Source: JBAZZQ01 sp041658725 (GTDB lineage Bacteria; Planctomycetota; Phycisphaerae; JAAYCJ01). From it: a stretch of 64,000 bases of DNA. Positions 25,475 to 34,586 of the stretch are shown here, one piece after another. Numbering within the stretch: position 1 is the stretch's first letter; every line of letters begins with the position of its first letter. The DNA lies in contig JBAZZQ010000010.1 in the NCBI GenBank assembly GCA_041658725.1, forward strand, positions 1-64,000, given 5' to 3'. Below the pieces are notes generated by a model. That model ran no database searches and was not told the DNA's origin. It saw only the letters and a list, made by a program, of their open reading frames with translations. Both the position numbers and the translations under genes were made by a program.

Positions 25475-25607
25475 GCCTCAGTTTTCCAAGAAAGTTCGCC
25501 GAATCGTCATGTTGAGCGCAGCGAAACATCTGGATTCGTCGTCGTAAGAGCCAGATGTTTCGCTGCGCTCAACATGACGCCCTAAGATTTCACTGATTAA
25601 CTGAGGC
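25475..25607. repeat. Nested palindromic repeat between convergent genes
   Basis: The outer arms are GCCTCAGTT (25475-25483) and AACTGAGGC (25599-25607). Inside, perfect 29-nt arms (25505-25533 and 25551-25579) begin CGTCATGTTGAGCGCAGCGA. The element lies between convergent genes and could serve as a bidirectional terminator. A single half copy is near 50408-50448. Confidence 0.85.
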
Positions 25608-25617
25608 CTTACAATCC

Positions 25618-26007
25618 CTAATATTGAAAGAGGGCACGCCGCTTGACAAGACATAAGGTGACCACCACGGCTGTGCCCGCGGCCACCCCGCCCATATCGC
25701 TGAGCCAATCAAAAAAATCGCATGTTCGGTTGAAATAGGGCTGCGTCCATTCATCGACAATGCCTAAAATCAATAGCCACAGAACCAAAATCAGAATTTC
25801 GGTAAATCGGACCCTTCGCAGGAATCCCAGGAGGATCAGAATGGCCGCGGTAAAATAGGCCAGAACGTGGAGAGTTTTATCCTTGCCCGGAATATCCGGC
25901 ATGGAATCCAGGTGAGGCCAGTGGGTCAGGGTCAATAACACCATCAGATACACCATCGCAATTATTTTCAGCGGGATTCGCCATTTGATTTTGATCAGAT
26001 TGTCCAT
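25618..26007 (-). CDS. VanZ-like family membrane protein
   Basis: 129 aa, with helices near 12-28, 47-62, 70-88 and 100-120. The VanZ-like pattern is visible: KTLHVLAYF early, then GIVDEWTQPYFNRTCDFFDWLSDMGG, which carries the conserved DE and DxxxN/D residues. The family is linked to envelope stress or teicoplanin tolerance, but most members are uncharacterised. GGAG lies 8 nt before its ATG, inside parA, so it is probably translated by coupling from parA. It overlaps the parA reading frame by 131 nt. Confidence 0.82.
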   Translation of the reverse strand: MDNLIKIKWRIPLKIIAMVYLMVLLTLTHWPHLDSMPDIPGKDKTLHVLAYFTAAILILLGFLRRVRFTEILILVLWLLILGIVDEWTQPYFNRTCDFFDWLSDMGGVAAGTAVVVTLCLVKRRALFQY

Positions 26008-26854
26008 GATAGCTTTCTCCGGTTTCGGTCTGGGCAGGTGAGGGAATTTGTACCGGTGCGGGCTGCCCGGTCATCGCCGCCACTTCCCGGGCCAAGGCGG
26101 CATAGTCTTCCGCCCCGTTGCTGCCGGAGGCGTAGGAAAAAATGTCGAGTCCGAAACTCGGTGCCTCGGCGAGTTTGATATTTCGACGAATGCGAGTTTT
26201 AAAAATGGTCGTCGCCGACCACGGAAGATTTCGATTCCGGGCGTCGGTGAAAAAATGCTCCATATCGGCAAAGACTTCGTTGGCCAGTTTGGTTCCCGTC
26301 TCATACATGCACAAAATCACCCCGGAAACTTTAAGGTCGCGATTGATCCGCTTGGCCACCAGGTTGATCGTTTCCAGTAATTTTCCCATTCCCTGCAACG
26401 CCAGAAAATGCGGCTGCAAGGTGATAAATATTTCATTGGCGGCGCAAAGGGCGTTAATGGTCAAAATTCCCAGCGAGGGGGGGCAATCCATCAGCATGAA
26501 ATCATATTTTCCCGGATATTCATCCAGTGCGTCGCGCAAGATGACTTCCCGCCCGACCACACTGGCCAGCTCCACCTCCGCCGCCGCCAGATCGATGTTC
26601 GACGGAGCCACCAGCAAATTTTCACCCACCGGCTTAACGATTTCTTCCAGGGAAGCGGAACTCGTCAAAACCTGGTAAATGTTCGGAACGTCCGCCCGGG
26701 GCTCCAGACCAAAGTGCATCGTCAGATGCGCCTGAGGATCAAGATCGAGCAAGACCACGCGTTGACCCGACCGGGCCAATCCGCTGCCCAGGTTGGCCGT
26801 CGTCGTCGTTTTGCCCACGCCGCCTTTTTGATTAATGATCGCTATACGTCGCAT
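25877..26854 (-). CDS. ParA/Soj-family ATPase with out-of-frame tail
   Basis: A MinD/ParA-type P-loop ATPase for chromosome or cargo partition. The Walker A variant is KGGVGKTTTTANLG (Lys10 on) and the Walker B is DFMLMDCPPSLG. Residues up to about 280 follow the Soj family. The last 45 or so residues are Asp/Gly/Pro-rich and read over the start of the VanZ-like gene in another frame, ending 131 nt inside it. Normal Soj proteins stop earlier, so the stop codon may have been lost. No parB is seen in the window. Confidence 0.92.
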   Translation of the reverse strand: MRRIAIINQKGGVGKTTTTANLGSGLARSGQRVVLLDLDPQAHLTMHFGLEPRADVPNIYQVLTSSASLEEIVKPVGENLLVAPSNIDLAAAEVELASVVGREVILRDALDEYPGKYDFMLMDCPPSLGILTINALCAANEIFITLQPHFLALQGMGKLLETINLVAKRINRDLKVSGVILCMYETGTKLANEVFADMEHFFTDARNRNLPWSATTIFKTRIRRNIKLAEAPSFGLDIFSYASGSNGAEDYAALAREVAAMTGQPAPVQIPSPAQTETGESYHGQSDQNQMANPAENNCDGVSDGVIDPDPLASPGFHAGYSGQG

Positions 26855-27421
26855 TAAGTCCGTTCAATTTCTAAATAGTTGAAAACCATTATAATTGTGT
26901 TGGGCATATTATTCCACCCCCGGCTATATTTTTGATTTAATATACATTCAGGGTGGCATGCGCCGCCGTGAACTTAATATATACCTTTGAGTAAGATTTT
27001 TTCCTCCCCACAACAAGAACACCTTTTATTCCCAACGCCTAATCATAATGAAATTCATTCTAACATTCTCAAGACATGCCTATCCCTCCCCCGATGACAA
27101 CCGCGTCACAGGAAACATTGCGTTGTGGTGAAGGGTAGTTCGCCGGGAGGCCATTGTTGACCGCCCAAAATGGATGATTCGAAGTGAGATTCATGACGCT
27201 TGATAATCCCCTAACCCTATGGCGCTATGCGCAAGCCTGCGATGACCGAGGAGACAGCCGTGGCTGAACACCACAGGCTGTAATGGCCCCAAGTCTTGTA
27301 ATAGATATGAGTACCATCTTTCGTTGTAATTGTACTCATTGTTTGTCATCTTGTTTTATCGGCGGGGTGCGACTTCTCGTGCCTGTCGAACGCCCGCGTT
27401 CAGCGGTTGAGCAATCGCATG
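26855..27421. other. 567-bp intergenic stretch, no gene recognised
   Basis: It lies between the divergent or upstream end of parA and the 3' end of the catalase gene. A TATAAT on the minus strand near 26894-26899 could be the -10 box of parA. Short open frames here show no family features, and I see no tRNA or known RNA. Confidence 0.5.
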
Positions 27422-29536
27422 CTATGCCAATGTCCGCACCGACTTTTCCCGGTCCCATTGCCGTGTCTTTGCCGCGGCAATAAATGCGTCTTTGTCGTTG
27501 GTATCCACGACGCCCGCGTCTTTTCCGACATTCGCTATTTTCAAAAGCGATTGGCCGCCCTTGTCGACGGCGATGGCCTTGAGATGACCGAAAGCATCGC
27601 GCACGAAATCGATCGCGGCGCTTTCCATCGACAGTGCCCTTGAGCCTTCGTCAGAGAGGATGACGGCGACGGCGTCGAATAGCACCGAAGGCGTACCCGC
27701 CAGTTGACCGTCCGCTGCAAGCATCGAGCCATCGGCAAGCTTCGCGCCGCCCACTTTGGGTGCGACGATCTTCACGGAAGCACCGGCATCGGTCACAGCC
27801 TTCTTGATCTTCTTGATGACGGCGCCGTCTGAACCATCCGCGATCAGGATGCCAACCGCGCGCCCCATGAGCGTGTCTTTCATCTTGCCGATGATCCGCA
27901 ATGCGGGCGAAGGCTCCATCTCCTGCACGGGCGCTGCGGCCACCGGCGCATCGGGCATTTTGTCGAACGCAAGGCCCGCGGCGACCCGGTTGGCGAGGTC
28001 TTCTTCGATATGTCGTAGGTGACCGACCATCGCCTGACGCACGTGCATATGCTCGACCTTGGAAAGCTCAAACACTAGCGCCGAGGCGATGTGCGCCTGC
28101 TCATACGCGGTTTGGCTGAGATAGAACTGCCTCGCCTGACTGTAGTGGTCGGCGAAGCTCTCGACACGAATGCGGCTTTTCACGCCAGTTTCAGGTACCC
28201 CAGCGCTATGAAAGCCCTTGGCCGGCGTTTCGCGGGGCGAGTTTTCAGACAAGGAGTTGGGCTCATACGCAACGCGCCCAGTCGGTTGCGCCATCTGCAT
28301 GTGCCCGTCGCGTTGCTGGTTGGCGAACGGGCACTTGGGCGCGTTGATCGGGATCTGGTGGAAATTGACAGAACCCAGGCGGGAAAGCTGCGTGTCGTGA
28401 TAGGATAGCAATCGGCCCTGCAACAGTGGATCATTCGAGAAATCGATTCCTGGCACGACATGAGAAGGACAGTAAGCCACCTGTTCGGTTTCAGCGAAGA
28501 AATTATCCGGCCAGCGATCCAGTACCATGCGGCCGATCACTTTCAAAGGCACCAGCTCTTCGGGAATCAGCTTGGTCGCGTCCAGATGATCGAACGGGAA
28601 TCTGTCCGCTTCCTCCTGCGTGAAAAGCTGAACCGCGAATTCCCATTCGGGGAAATTACCCGCCGCGACGGCCTCGAACATATCGCGGCGGTGGAAGTCT
28701 TGATCCGCGCCGCAAATCTTTACGGTCTCATCCCAAAGGGTGGACTGTAAGCCGAGCTTGGGACGCCAGTGAAATTTGACGAAGGTTGATTCGCCGGCGT
28801 CGTTAATCAGCCGGAAACTATGCACGCCAAAGCCTTCGATCATCCGCAACGAACGCGGCAGGGTACGATCCGACATGATCCACATCACCGTATGCATGGA
28901 TTCGGGCGTGAGTGAAATGAAATCCCAGAAGGTGTCGTGCGCGGTGGCCGATTGAGGAAAGCCGCGGTCGGGTTCCATCTTGACGGCATGGATAAGGTCG
29001 GGGAATTTGATGGCATCCTGGATGAAGAAAACCGGGATGTTGTTGCCGACCAAATCCCAGTTGCCTTCCTTCGTGTAAAACTTGACGGCAAATCCGCGTA
29101 CGTCACGCGGGGTATCCACGGAACCCGCGCCTCCGGCGACGGTCGATATACGAGTAAACACGGGTGTCTTCTCACCAACCTCGGTGAGTATCCGGGCGGT
29201 GGTGTATTGTTTCAACGAGGCGGTCAACTCGAAGAATCCATGCACACCCGTCGCCCGCGCGTGAACGATACGCTCGGGAATACGCTCGTGATCGAAATGC
29301 GTGATTTTTTCGCGAAGGATGAAATCCTCCAGAAGCGTCGGGCCGCGCGGATTGGCCCGGAGCGAATTTTGATTATCGGAAAGCGCGACGCCCTGGTTCG
29401 TGGTAATCGCTGGGTGCTCTCCACCCTCGATCTGGTGCAGTTTGCCACCGGCCGCCCGTTGGAAGTCTCCGTGGTGAGCCGAGCCCTTTTCCTGTTTGCG
29501 TTTTCCAGAATTCCTCGTCGTCTTTTTTTTACCCAT
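27422..29536 (-). CDS. katE: Large-subunit monofunctional catalase (HPII type)
   Basis: Heme enzyme that breaks down hydrogen peroxide. The 704-aa length is typical of clade 2. Catalytic His92 is in ERIVHARATGVHG and the distal Asn in VGNNIPVFF (near 165). The heme-ligand tyrosine is in GRLLSYHDTQ (Tyr379). After about residue 560 a class I glutamine-amidotransferase-like domain follows (GRAVGILIADGSDGA), as in KatE of E. coli. Start ATG 29536 has AGGAG 7 nt upstream. Its GC-rich codon use and company of stress genes suggest an acquired or accessory block. Confidence 0.96.
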   Translation of the reverse strand: MGKKKTTRNSGKRKQEKGSAHHGDFQRAAGGKLHQIEGGEHPAITTNQGVALSDNQNSLRANPRGPTLLEDFILREKITHFDHERIPERIVHARATGVHGFFELTASLKQYTTARILTEVGEKTPVFTRISTVAGGAGSVDTPRDVRGFAVKFYTKEGNWDLVGNNIPVFFIQDAIKFPDLIHAVKMEPDRGFPQSATAHDTFWDFISLTPESMHTVMWIMSDRTLPRSLRMIEGFGVHSFRLINDAGESTFVKFHWRPKLGLQSTLWDETVKICGADQDFHRRDMFEAVAAGNFPEWEFAVQLFTQEEADRFPFDHLDATKLIPEELVPLKVIGRMVLDRWPDNFFAETEQVAYCPSHVVPGIDFSNDPLLQGRLLSYHDTQLSRLGSVNFHQIPINAPKCPFANQQRDGHMQMAQPTGRVAYEPNSLSENSPRETPAKGFHSAGVPETGVKSRIRVESFADHYSQARQFYLSQTAYEQAHIASALVFELSKVEHMHVRQAMVGHLRHIEEDLANRVAAGLAFDKMPDAPVAAAPVQEMEPSPALRIIGKMKDTLMGRAVGILIADGSDGAVIKKIKKAVTDAGASVKIVAPKVGGAKLADGSMLAADGQLAGTPSVLFDAVAVILSDEGSRALSMESAAIDFVRDAFGHLKAIAVDKGGQSLLKIANVGKDAGVVDTNDKDAFIAAAKTRQWDREKSVRTLA

Positions 29537-29678
29537 GATCAATCTCCTAAGTGAGCCTCTTGGACGGCCTGTTACCCCCCGAATCGCGACGGAACGCTCC
29601 AGCCGCTGACATCTTCGGGAAGCCCATCCAAATCGGCATCAAAATTGTTGGATTCCCCACTGCTCGCCATTATCTATT

Positions 29679-30179
29679 TCACCAAGATATTTTCAATTTC
29701 CGCCCACGAGTGGACAACTGTGGCACCTTCAGGGTATTATCCACGTCCAAGACGAGGACGGGCTTTTTCGGATCGACGACCAGGACGATAATTTTATCCT
29801 CGCCCGGTAGATTCCGTGCGTTGCCCAAAAATCGGGCCGTCACCTCGTACAATCCTTCCCGCTGGGGTACCAATTCCGCGAAAGCATCGCCTTCCTCGTC
29901 CGTGCGACCATTTTTAATCAGGCGCAGTTGTGTCGGGGCCGGAGCCGAGGTAAGGGTAATGTCAATCGGCTGTTGTTCGATGACTTTGAAAAAAATGTTA
30001 CTTTTCTGAACCTTGGCGGTCACGCGCACCTCCCGGTTCGGCAGGGAAACCCGGTCTTCACCCTCGATCATAACGTGGGACTTGGGGTGGGAGCAGCCGA
30101 CAACGGCAGAAGCTCCGGCAACGAACAGGCCCATTAGAATGCCCTTATGTGGGGCAATATTCCGTTTCGTAATCGTCAT
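29679..30179 (-). CDS. Lipoprotein with Ig-like domain, cut off at a HAD motif
   Basis: About 166 aa. The N-terminal lipoprotein signal ends at VVGC. A beta-rich domain follows (about 30-130), then VLVLDVDNTL, which has the DxDxT nucleophile motif of HAD phosphatases. In HAD proteins some 100-200 residues should follow, but here the frame ends 17 residues later in unrelated sequence (KVPQLSTRGRKLKISW). The gene is therefore probably 3'-truncated and catalytically dead. ATG 30179 is chosen for the GGAAGG site about 12 nt upstream. It is transcribed towards katE. Confidence 0.65.
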   Translation of the reverse strand: MTITKRNIAPHKGILMGLFVAGASAVVGCSHPKSHVMIEGEDRVSLPNREVRVTAKVQKSNIFFKVIEQQPIDITLTSAPAPTQLRLIKNGRTDEEGDAFAELVPQREGLYEVTARFLGNARNLPGEDKIIVLVVDPKKPVLVLDVDNTLKVPQLSTRGRKLKISW

Positions 30180-30394
30180 TGTAATAAACATCCTTCCCAA
30201 CTGGGGCGGCAAGGCTGCGTTCTTCAAGTCACCTCTCCACCTTTCCCTGATCCGGCCGGGTAAAGCAAAACGTCGGGCCCTCGCCGAGCTTGGAGTCCGC
30301 GCAGCCCCGCCCGTGGCGGCGCTCGGTGATCCGTTTGTCGAGGGCCAGGCCGATATACCCGAGCCGGGATATCAGGCAGCCAGAATTCCCGCTA

Positions 30395-30748
30395 CTAATC
30401 GGACTTTCTTCCCAAAAGGTACCCTAAAATCAATGCGCCCAAGGCAACACTGCCGAGGTACGACCAGGGGCTGGCGTGCACGTTCTTATCAACACGAGAC
30501 GCTACGTCCCGGACCTGCTCCTGCCCCATCTCACTATACTGGCGGGCACTGTCGGCAACATGATGGACCGTGTCGGAAAAAGCCCCACTAAGGCCCGATC
30601 GGCCGTCAAAAAGAGCGTCCTTGAGATCGGAGTACTTTTCGCCGACGAGACTCCGCAGGTCCTGTTTCTTTTTCCTGGCGGCTTCGGCAAGTAGATTCAA
30701 CGCCTCTTCGATTTTTTCATTGCTCTGATTTCGCTGTGTTCCAGCCAT
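30395..30748 (-). CDS. DUF883 (ElaB/YqjD-like) membrane-anchored protein
   Basis: 117 aa. A long amphipathic helical region (about 8-85, EKIEEALNLLAEAARKKKQD) precedes one C-terminal membrane helix with glycine zipper spacing (YLGSVALGALILGYLLGRKSD, split here as two halves around residue 105). This is the layout of ElaB/YqjD, which tether ribosomes to the membrane in stationary phase. ATG 30748 has GGGGGAG at good spacing. It is preceded by a long leader that also precedes the DUF2294 gene at 35353. Confidence 0.82.
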   Translation of the reverse strand: MAGTQRNQSNEKIEEALNLLAEAARKKKQDLRSLVGEKYSDLKDALFDGRSGLSGAFSDTVHHVADSARQYSEMGQEQVRDVASRVDKNVHASPWSYLGSVALGALILGYLLGRKSD

Positions 30749-31083
30749 TGGTTTCTCCCCCGGGGTTGCGGCTGTTCCGCACTCCCAAAAAAAAAAGCCG
30801 ACGTGGCGGAACACCCAAAGGTATTCGACCACGTCGGCTTACTCTTCAACAAGCCACCCGGCACTTACCGAGTTGCCCTTCATCCAGTCCTCCGACGACT
30901 TGGATACAAATGTCAAATGAAGTCCATTAAGGCTTCGTTTACAGTTAAAGCATATAACACGAAATGAGGAATGCAAGAAGATTCTTTTTGTTTTTTTTCA
31001 ACTTTTCTTAGGTCTAATTATATTATCAGGTATCATTATCATGAGCGAATTACCAAGTTCGTTCCGCATGGTCTTGTGGGTTT
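30746..31083 (-). promoter_or_regulatory. Duplicated structured leader, copy A (DUF883 gene)
   Basis: This 338-bp stretch aligns almost throughout with 35351-35657. Reading on the minus strand the order is: a conserved block CATGCGGAACGAAC...GGTAATTCGCT with GGAAC and a TCATGA box 16 nt later, an AT-rich stretch, a conserved core (GTCGTCGGAGGACTGGATGA then GGGCAACTCGGTAAGTGCC), a hairpin and T run, and a GGGGGAG ribosome site. The dinucleotide patterns suggest a transcribed leader with an attenuator. It matches no riboswitch class I can name. Confidence 0.7.
30787..30838 (-). terminator. Hairpin plus 10-T run in leader copy A
   Basis: On the minus strand GCCGACGTGG pairs with CCACGTCGGC (30829-30838 with 30797-30806), followed at once by ten T (30787-30796). 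This is a textbook intrinsic terminator only about 40 nt before the start codon of the DUF883 gene, so it probably attenuates that gene or ends a small RNA. Confidence 0.85.
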
Positions 31084-31177
31084 ACATCGATGCGGTTCAT
31101 TCGATGCGAGGCATCGATCTTCGAAGCCTTATTCAGGTCCATTGTGGCATAAATCTTGCTGACGGCGGCAGATTTGT

Positions 31178-31612
31178 TTATCGAGCGGGTAAACTGGCGA
31201 GTGCGAACCAGTATTGCAATATGGCCTCCATGGCCGCGCAGAATTGCGGGTAATTCTCCGGCTTACGGATGTAGCCGTTGGCATGCAGGTCATAAGCGTG
31301 GGCGATATCCTTGTCCGCATGCGAAGACGTAAAGATAATCACTGGAATTTTTCTCAAGGTTTCATCGGCCTTTATTTCCGCCAGCACTTCCCGGCCGTCT
31401 TTTCGGGGAAGGTTCAAATCCAGCAGGATCAAATCGGGTCGCGGGGCGTCCTTGTAGGCACCCTCGTTCCGCAGATACGCCATGACCTCTGACCCGTCCT
31501 CGACCACAGACACATTGCTCGGAATCTGTGAGCTTTGAATGCAGGTTTTGCTCAAAACCGCATCTGCATGGTTGTCTTCCACCAATAGAATTTCCGCCGG
31601 TTTTATGCTCAT
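31178..31612 (-). CDS. Single-domain response regulator (Rcp1-like)
   Basis: 144 aa, a lone CheY-type receiver. The acidic pocket is in LLVEDNHADA, the phospho-acceptor is Asp65 in LILLDLNLPRKDG, the switch threonine/serine is in IIFTSSHADKD and the conserved lysine in YIRKPENY. There is no output domain. The spacing and NLPRKDGREVL block resemble Rcp1-type partners of phytochrome kinases. It lies 74 nt after the histidine kinase gene on the same strand, so the two probably form a pair. Confidence 0.93.
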   Translation of the reverse strand: MSIKPAEILLVEDNHADAVLSKTCIQSSQIPSNVSVVEDGSEVMAYLRNEGAYKDAPRPDLILLDLNLPRKDGREVLAEIKADETLRKIPVIIFTSSHADKDIAHAYDLHANGYIRKPENYPQFCAAMEAILQYWFALASLPAR

Positions 31613-31686
31613 TGCCGCTTCGCTCCGTTAAATTAAAAGATATTTACTTGCCGTGTTTTTCTTTGGATATGATTCAATTTCTCCTT

Positions 31687-32949
31687 CTACCCCCCCCCAT
31701 TAATAGGAATTGTAAAATAGAAGGTAGAGCCTTCGTCGGGCTTCGATTCGAAGTAGATCGCACCGCCGTGGCGTTCCAGGATTTTTTTTACAATGGCCAG
31801 GCCGATTCCGTTGCCGATGTATTTCTGCCGGGTATGCAGACGCTGGAAGATGACGAATATCCGATCCTGGTATTCCTGGCAAATGCCGATGCCGTTATCT
31901 CGGACATGGAATAGCCAATCCGTGTCCCGTTTTTCGACCCCGATGTGCACGAGGGGAGGTTTCTCACTTTGGAACTTGATGGCATTGCCGATCAGATTTT
32001 GAAAGACCTGGGCCAGTTGCGTTCGATCGCCCAGGACCGTCGGCAGCGGATCGTGCGTCACCTGGGTACCGGTTTCCTTAATCAGGAGGGTAAAACTGTG
32101 GAGGACCTGCCGTAACAGAGCCTCACAATCCGTGGGTACAAAGGGCTGGGCCTGGGAATTCAACCGTGAAAACTCCAACAGGTCATGGATCAAAGTCCCC
32201 ATCCGCTTGGACCCCTCCACGGCGAAGTTGATATACTGCTTTCCTTGTTCATCCACTTTGTCATTGTAGCGATCCTCCAAAAGCTGAACGAAGCTGGTCA
32301 CCATCCGCAGGGGTTCCTGCAGATCGTGCGAGCAGACGTAGGCGAATTGCTCCAGGTCGCGGTTGGACCGCTTTAATTCCTCCACCGCCTCCGTTAGTTC
32401 CGCCGTCCTATCACGGACCCGTATCTCCAGTTCCGCTTTGGCCTTTTTCAGTTCGTCGACGGTCCGCTCCAGCGTTTCGGCCAGATTGTGTTGCTGAATT
32501 GAAGAGAGAGTAAGCTCTTCGTTCATCGCCACCAATTCTCTTCGGAAGGTCGCAATCTCGGTCGCATTCGTCACCTGGATCATGACCCCCGCCGGGCGGT
32601 CGTCCGCCCCGAGGATAACCCACATCGAATACGACCAGTAGGCGGGCGACGTTTGCGCATGTTCCTGCTCGGGCAAGATTTCCGGCTGGCCCGTGCGATA
32701 GACCCGGTCGAGAAGGGCGAGGCATCCATTTTTTTCCCCTTCAGGCACGGCCTCGGTGAAGGGTTGGCCGATCAGTTTCTCTCGGTCTTCCTTAACGAGC
32801 CGTAGGAATGCGCTATTGACGCCGCGCACGATGTGGGTTGTTCCCTCCACGATGACCATGGCGTGGGGGGACTGCTCGGAAAAGTACCGGCCGAGGTTGG
32901 TAAGGTCCAACCCGCTGAGTCCCCCGTCTGATTTCAGTTTCGAGCCCAT
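31687..32949 (-). CDS. PAS-domain sensor histidine kinase
   Basis: 420 aa, no membrane segment, so a soluble sensor. A PAS domain occupies about 20-135 (HAMVIVEGTTHIVRGVNSAF) and a coiled coil about 140-205. Then come the HisKA motif YVCSHDLQEPLRMV (His near 207), the N box GNAIKF, and ATP-binding motifs DNGIGI and GNGIGLAIVKKI. The C-terminus ends in TFYFTIPI. It is of the cyanobacterial-phytochrome-like kinase class without the GAF/PHY light-sensing module. It pairs with the response regulator at 31178 and lies downstream of the KaiC-family gene. Confidence 0.93.
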   Translation of the reverse strand: MGSKLKSDGGLSGLDLTNLGRYFSEQSPHAMVIVEGTTHIVRGVNSAFLRLVKEDREKLIGQPFTEAVPEGEKNGCLALLDRVYRTGQPEILPEQEHAQTSPAYWSYSMWVILGADDRPAGVMIQVTNATEIATFRRELVAMNEELTLSSIQQHNLAETLERTVDELKKAKAELEIRVRDRTAELTEAVEELKRSNRDLEQFAYVCSHDLQEPLRMVTSFVQLLEDRYNDKVDEQGKQYINFAVEGSKRMGTLIHDLLEFSRLNSQAQPFVPTDCEALLRQVLHSFTLLIKETGTQVTHDPLPTVLGDRTQLAQVFQNLIGNAIKFQSEKPPLVHIGVEKRDTDWLFHVRDNGIGICQEYQDRIFVIFQRLHTRQKYIGNGIGLAIVKKILERHGGAIYFESKPDEGSTFYFTIPINGGG

Positions 32950-33006
32950 TGCTCACTCCTCCTGCTTATTCATTTTAATATCCAACATTACGCATTGCGC
33001 TCTTGC

Positions 33007-33040
33007 TGTCATTCCCGCGCAGGCGGGGGCGGAAGTGACA
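33007..33040. repeat. GTCATTCCCGCGCAGG-type palindrome
   Basis: TGTCATTCCCGCGCAGGCGG begins a short imperfect palindrome that ends GGCGGAAGTGACA. A related unit is nested in the element at 37769-38033. Confidence 0.55.
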
Positions 33041-33071
33041 GAGAAAAACCGGTCCATTTGGATATTTAATT

Positions 33072-34586
33072 TCATTTTATTTCCGTTTTTCCCGGGATTT
33101 CTTTGTTTTTCTCGACGATAGTGTTCCACGGTCCGGGAACCCCGGTGATCAGGCCGCGATAGCCCGTGAGTCTATCGCCGATGACAAAGCCCTTGGGCGT
33201 AATTTCGTATTCGCGGATATCTTTGCTGTGTTCCCCGCCCCGCATCTTGACGACGACCAGCATTTTGCGGAGCCTACCGTCGATCTCCACGTAACGCAGG
33301 CGGAGAATATCGTCGCAGAGAAACGAGATGGAGTAGCCGCTGATCGGAAGATCGGTGAAGGACTCCGTCACTTCAACGGTGCTTAAGATCGTCACTCCCT
33401 TTCGGGTCAACGTGCCGATCATCCGGTACAGGGATTCACGAAAGTCGGTGCGAAATCCGGGAGACAGAGCCATTTCAAATCCCGCCAGCGAATCGATCAC
33501 CACCCGCTTGACATTTTCCTTCTCGACGACATCGAGTATTTCCCGAACCGTTTCATCGACCGACAAGTCGAGGGGGCGGAGGTAGAGAATATGGAGCTTG
33601 CCCTCGCGTTGGGGCGTTTCCAAATCCAGGCCAAACGTGGAGGCCCGTTGCGCGTATTCCTGAGGCCGTTCTTCAAAAACGGCGACAATGGCCGACTCGC
33701 CCGTGCGGAGGCCCTCGGCGATAAATTGAGTCGCGAAGACCGATTTTCCCGTTCCCGACGGGCCGGCTACCAGAACGCTGTCTCCGGCGGGAATCCCGCC
33801 GCCCATCATGGCGTCCAGTTCGACAATTCCGCACGACAAACGCCGTCGATCGGACGTCTTGGCGGTCCTTCCGGTAAGGCCGAAGGTGCGGGGGAAGGTT
33901 TGCAGACCGGCTTGGGTGATGCGGAACGTGTGCAGCCCGGGCACGCAGGCTTGACCGCGAAGCTTCACAATCTGTAATTTCCGCACAATGGAGTTTCGCT
34001 CCACCTGCTGGTAGAGCCAAAAAAGCCCGTCCGCGACTGTGAAAACGGGGTTGTCACGAAGCTCGCCTTCGACGTATTCCCCGAGGAGAAACGTCGTCGC
34101 CTGCCAACTCGTTAGGTGAAGGGCCAACCCCTGAACGAAGCCTTGGAGTTCCATTTCGTCGCCGCCGGCCTTGGCCTTACGCACCACCGTGCGGAAAGAA
34201 TCCACCACGACGATGCCAGGATTGACGGCCTCGACCTCTTTGACTATCGCCTCCAGAACCGCGTTCAAGTTATTCTCCAACACAAGTTGGCTCAGGTTGA
34301 TGAAGCGGATACAGGTTTCCAATTTGTCCGGGTCGAAGAATTCAAACTGCTGCTGATATCGCAGCATCTTGAGGGCCGGTTCCCCCAGGACGGTGAAATA
34401 AAGGACAGGCCTCTCGGGGGTGGCATTGGCGAATATTATTTGATGGGCGAGTGTGGTCTTTCCGCATCCGGGAGCGCCCGCGATGATATTAAAAGAAAAC
34501 TCCGGCAGACCGCCGCCCAAAATTTCATCCAGACCCGGCACACCGGTCGGAATTTTCCGAATAATTACCTTATCTTGCCTGCTCAT
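33072..34586 (-). CDS. KaiC-family double-domain ATPase
   Basis: 504 aa with two RecA-like KaiC domains. The first has Walker A GAPGCGKT at 37-44 and VVVDSFRT. The second has GPSGTGKS near 270-277, followed by the EE pair in VFEERPQEYAQ and VVIDSLAGFE. The C-terminus carries KMRGGEHSKDIREYEITPKG, the stretch equivalent to the end of KaiC. No kaiA or kaiB is seen, so this is a KaiC-like signalling ATPase rather than a clock core; such proteins often sit with histidine kinases, as here. Its ATG overlaps the stop of the upstream gene by 4 nt. Confidence 0.93.
   Translation of the reverse strand: MSRQDKVIIRKIPTGVPGLDEILGGGLPEFSFNIIAGAPGCGKTTLAHQIIFANATPERPVLYFTVLGEPALKMLRYQQQFEFFDPDKLETCIRFINLSQLVLENNLNAVLEAIVKEVEAVNPGIVVVDSFRTVVRKAKAGGDEMELQGFVQGLALHLTSWQATTFLLGEYVEGELRDNPVFTVADGLFWLYQQVERNSIVRKLQIVKLRGQACVPGLHTFRITQAGLQTFPRTFGLTGRTAKTSDRRRLSCGIVELDAMMGGGIPAGDSVLVAGPSGTGKSVFATQFIAEGLRTGESAIVAVFEERPQEYAQRASTFGLDLETPQREGKLHILYLRPLDLSVDETVREILDVVEKENVKRVVIDSLAGFEMALSPGFRTDFRESLYRMIGTLTRKGVTILSTVEVTESFTDLPISGYSISFLCDDILRLRYVEIDGRLRKMLVVVKMRGGEHSKDIREYEITPKGFVIGDRLTGYRGLITGVPGPWNTIVEKNKEIPGKTEIK

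Noticed and set aside
29572..29670. Small minus-strand open frame (32 aa) with FDADLDGLPED
   Set aside because: The stretch resembles a thrombospondin-3 calcium motif, but there is no ribosome site or homologue I recognise; it may be the remnant of a longer gene.
30749..30832. In-frame N-terminal extension of the DUF883 protein through the leader hairpin, and the like extension at 35354-35440
   Set aside because: Both frames start at a similar VEY-VFRHVGFF stretch, but the T runs differ by four bases between copies, so the frames diverge before each start codon; conservation is at RNA or DNA level, not protein level.
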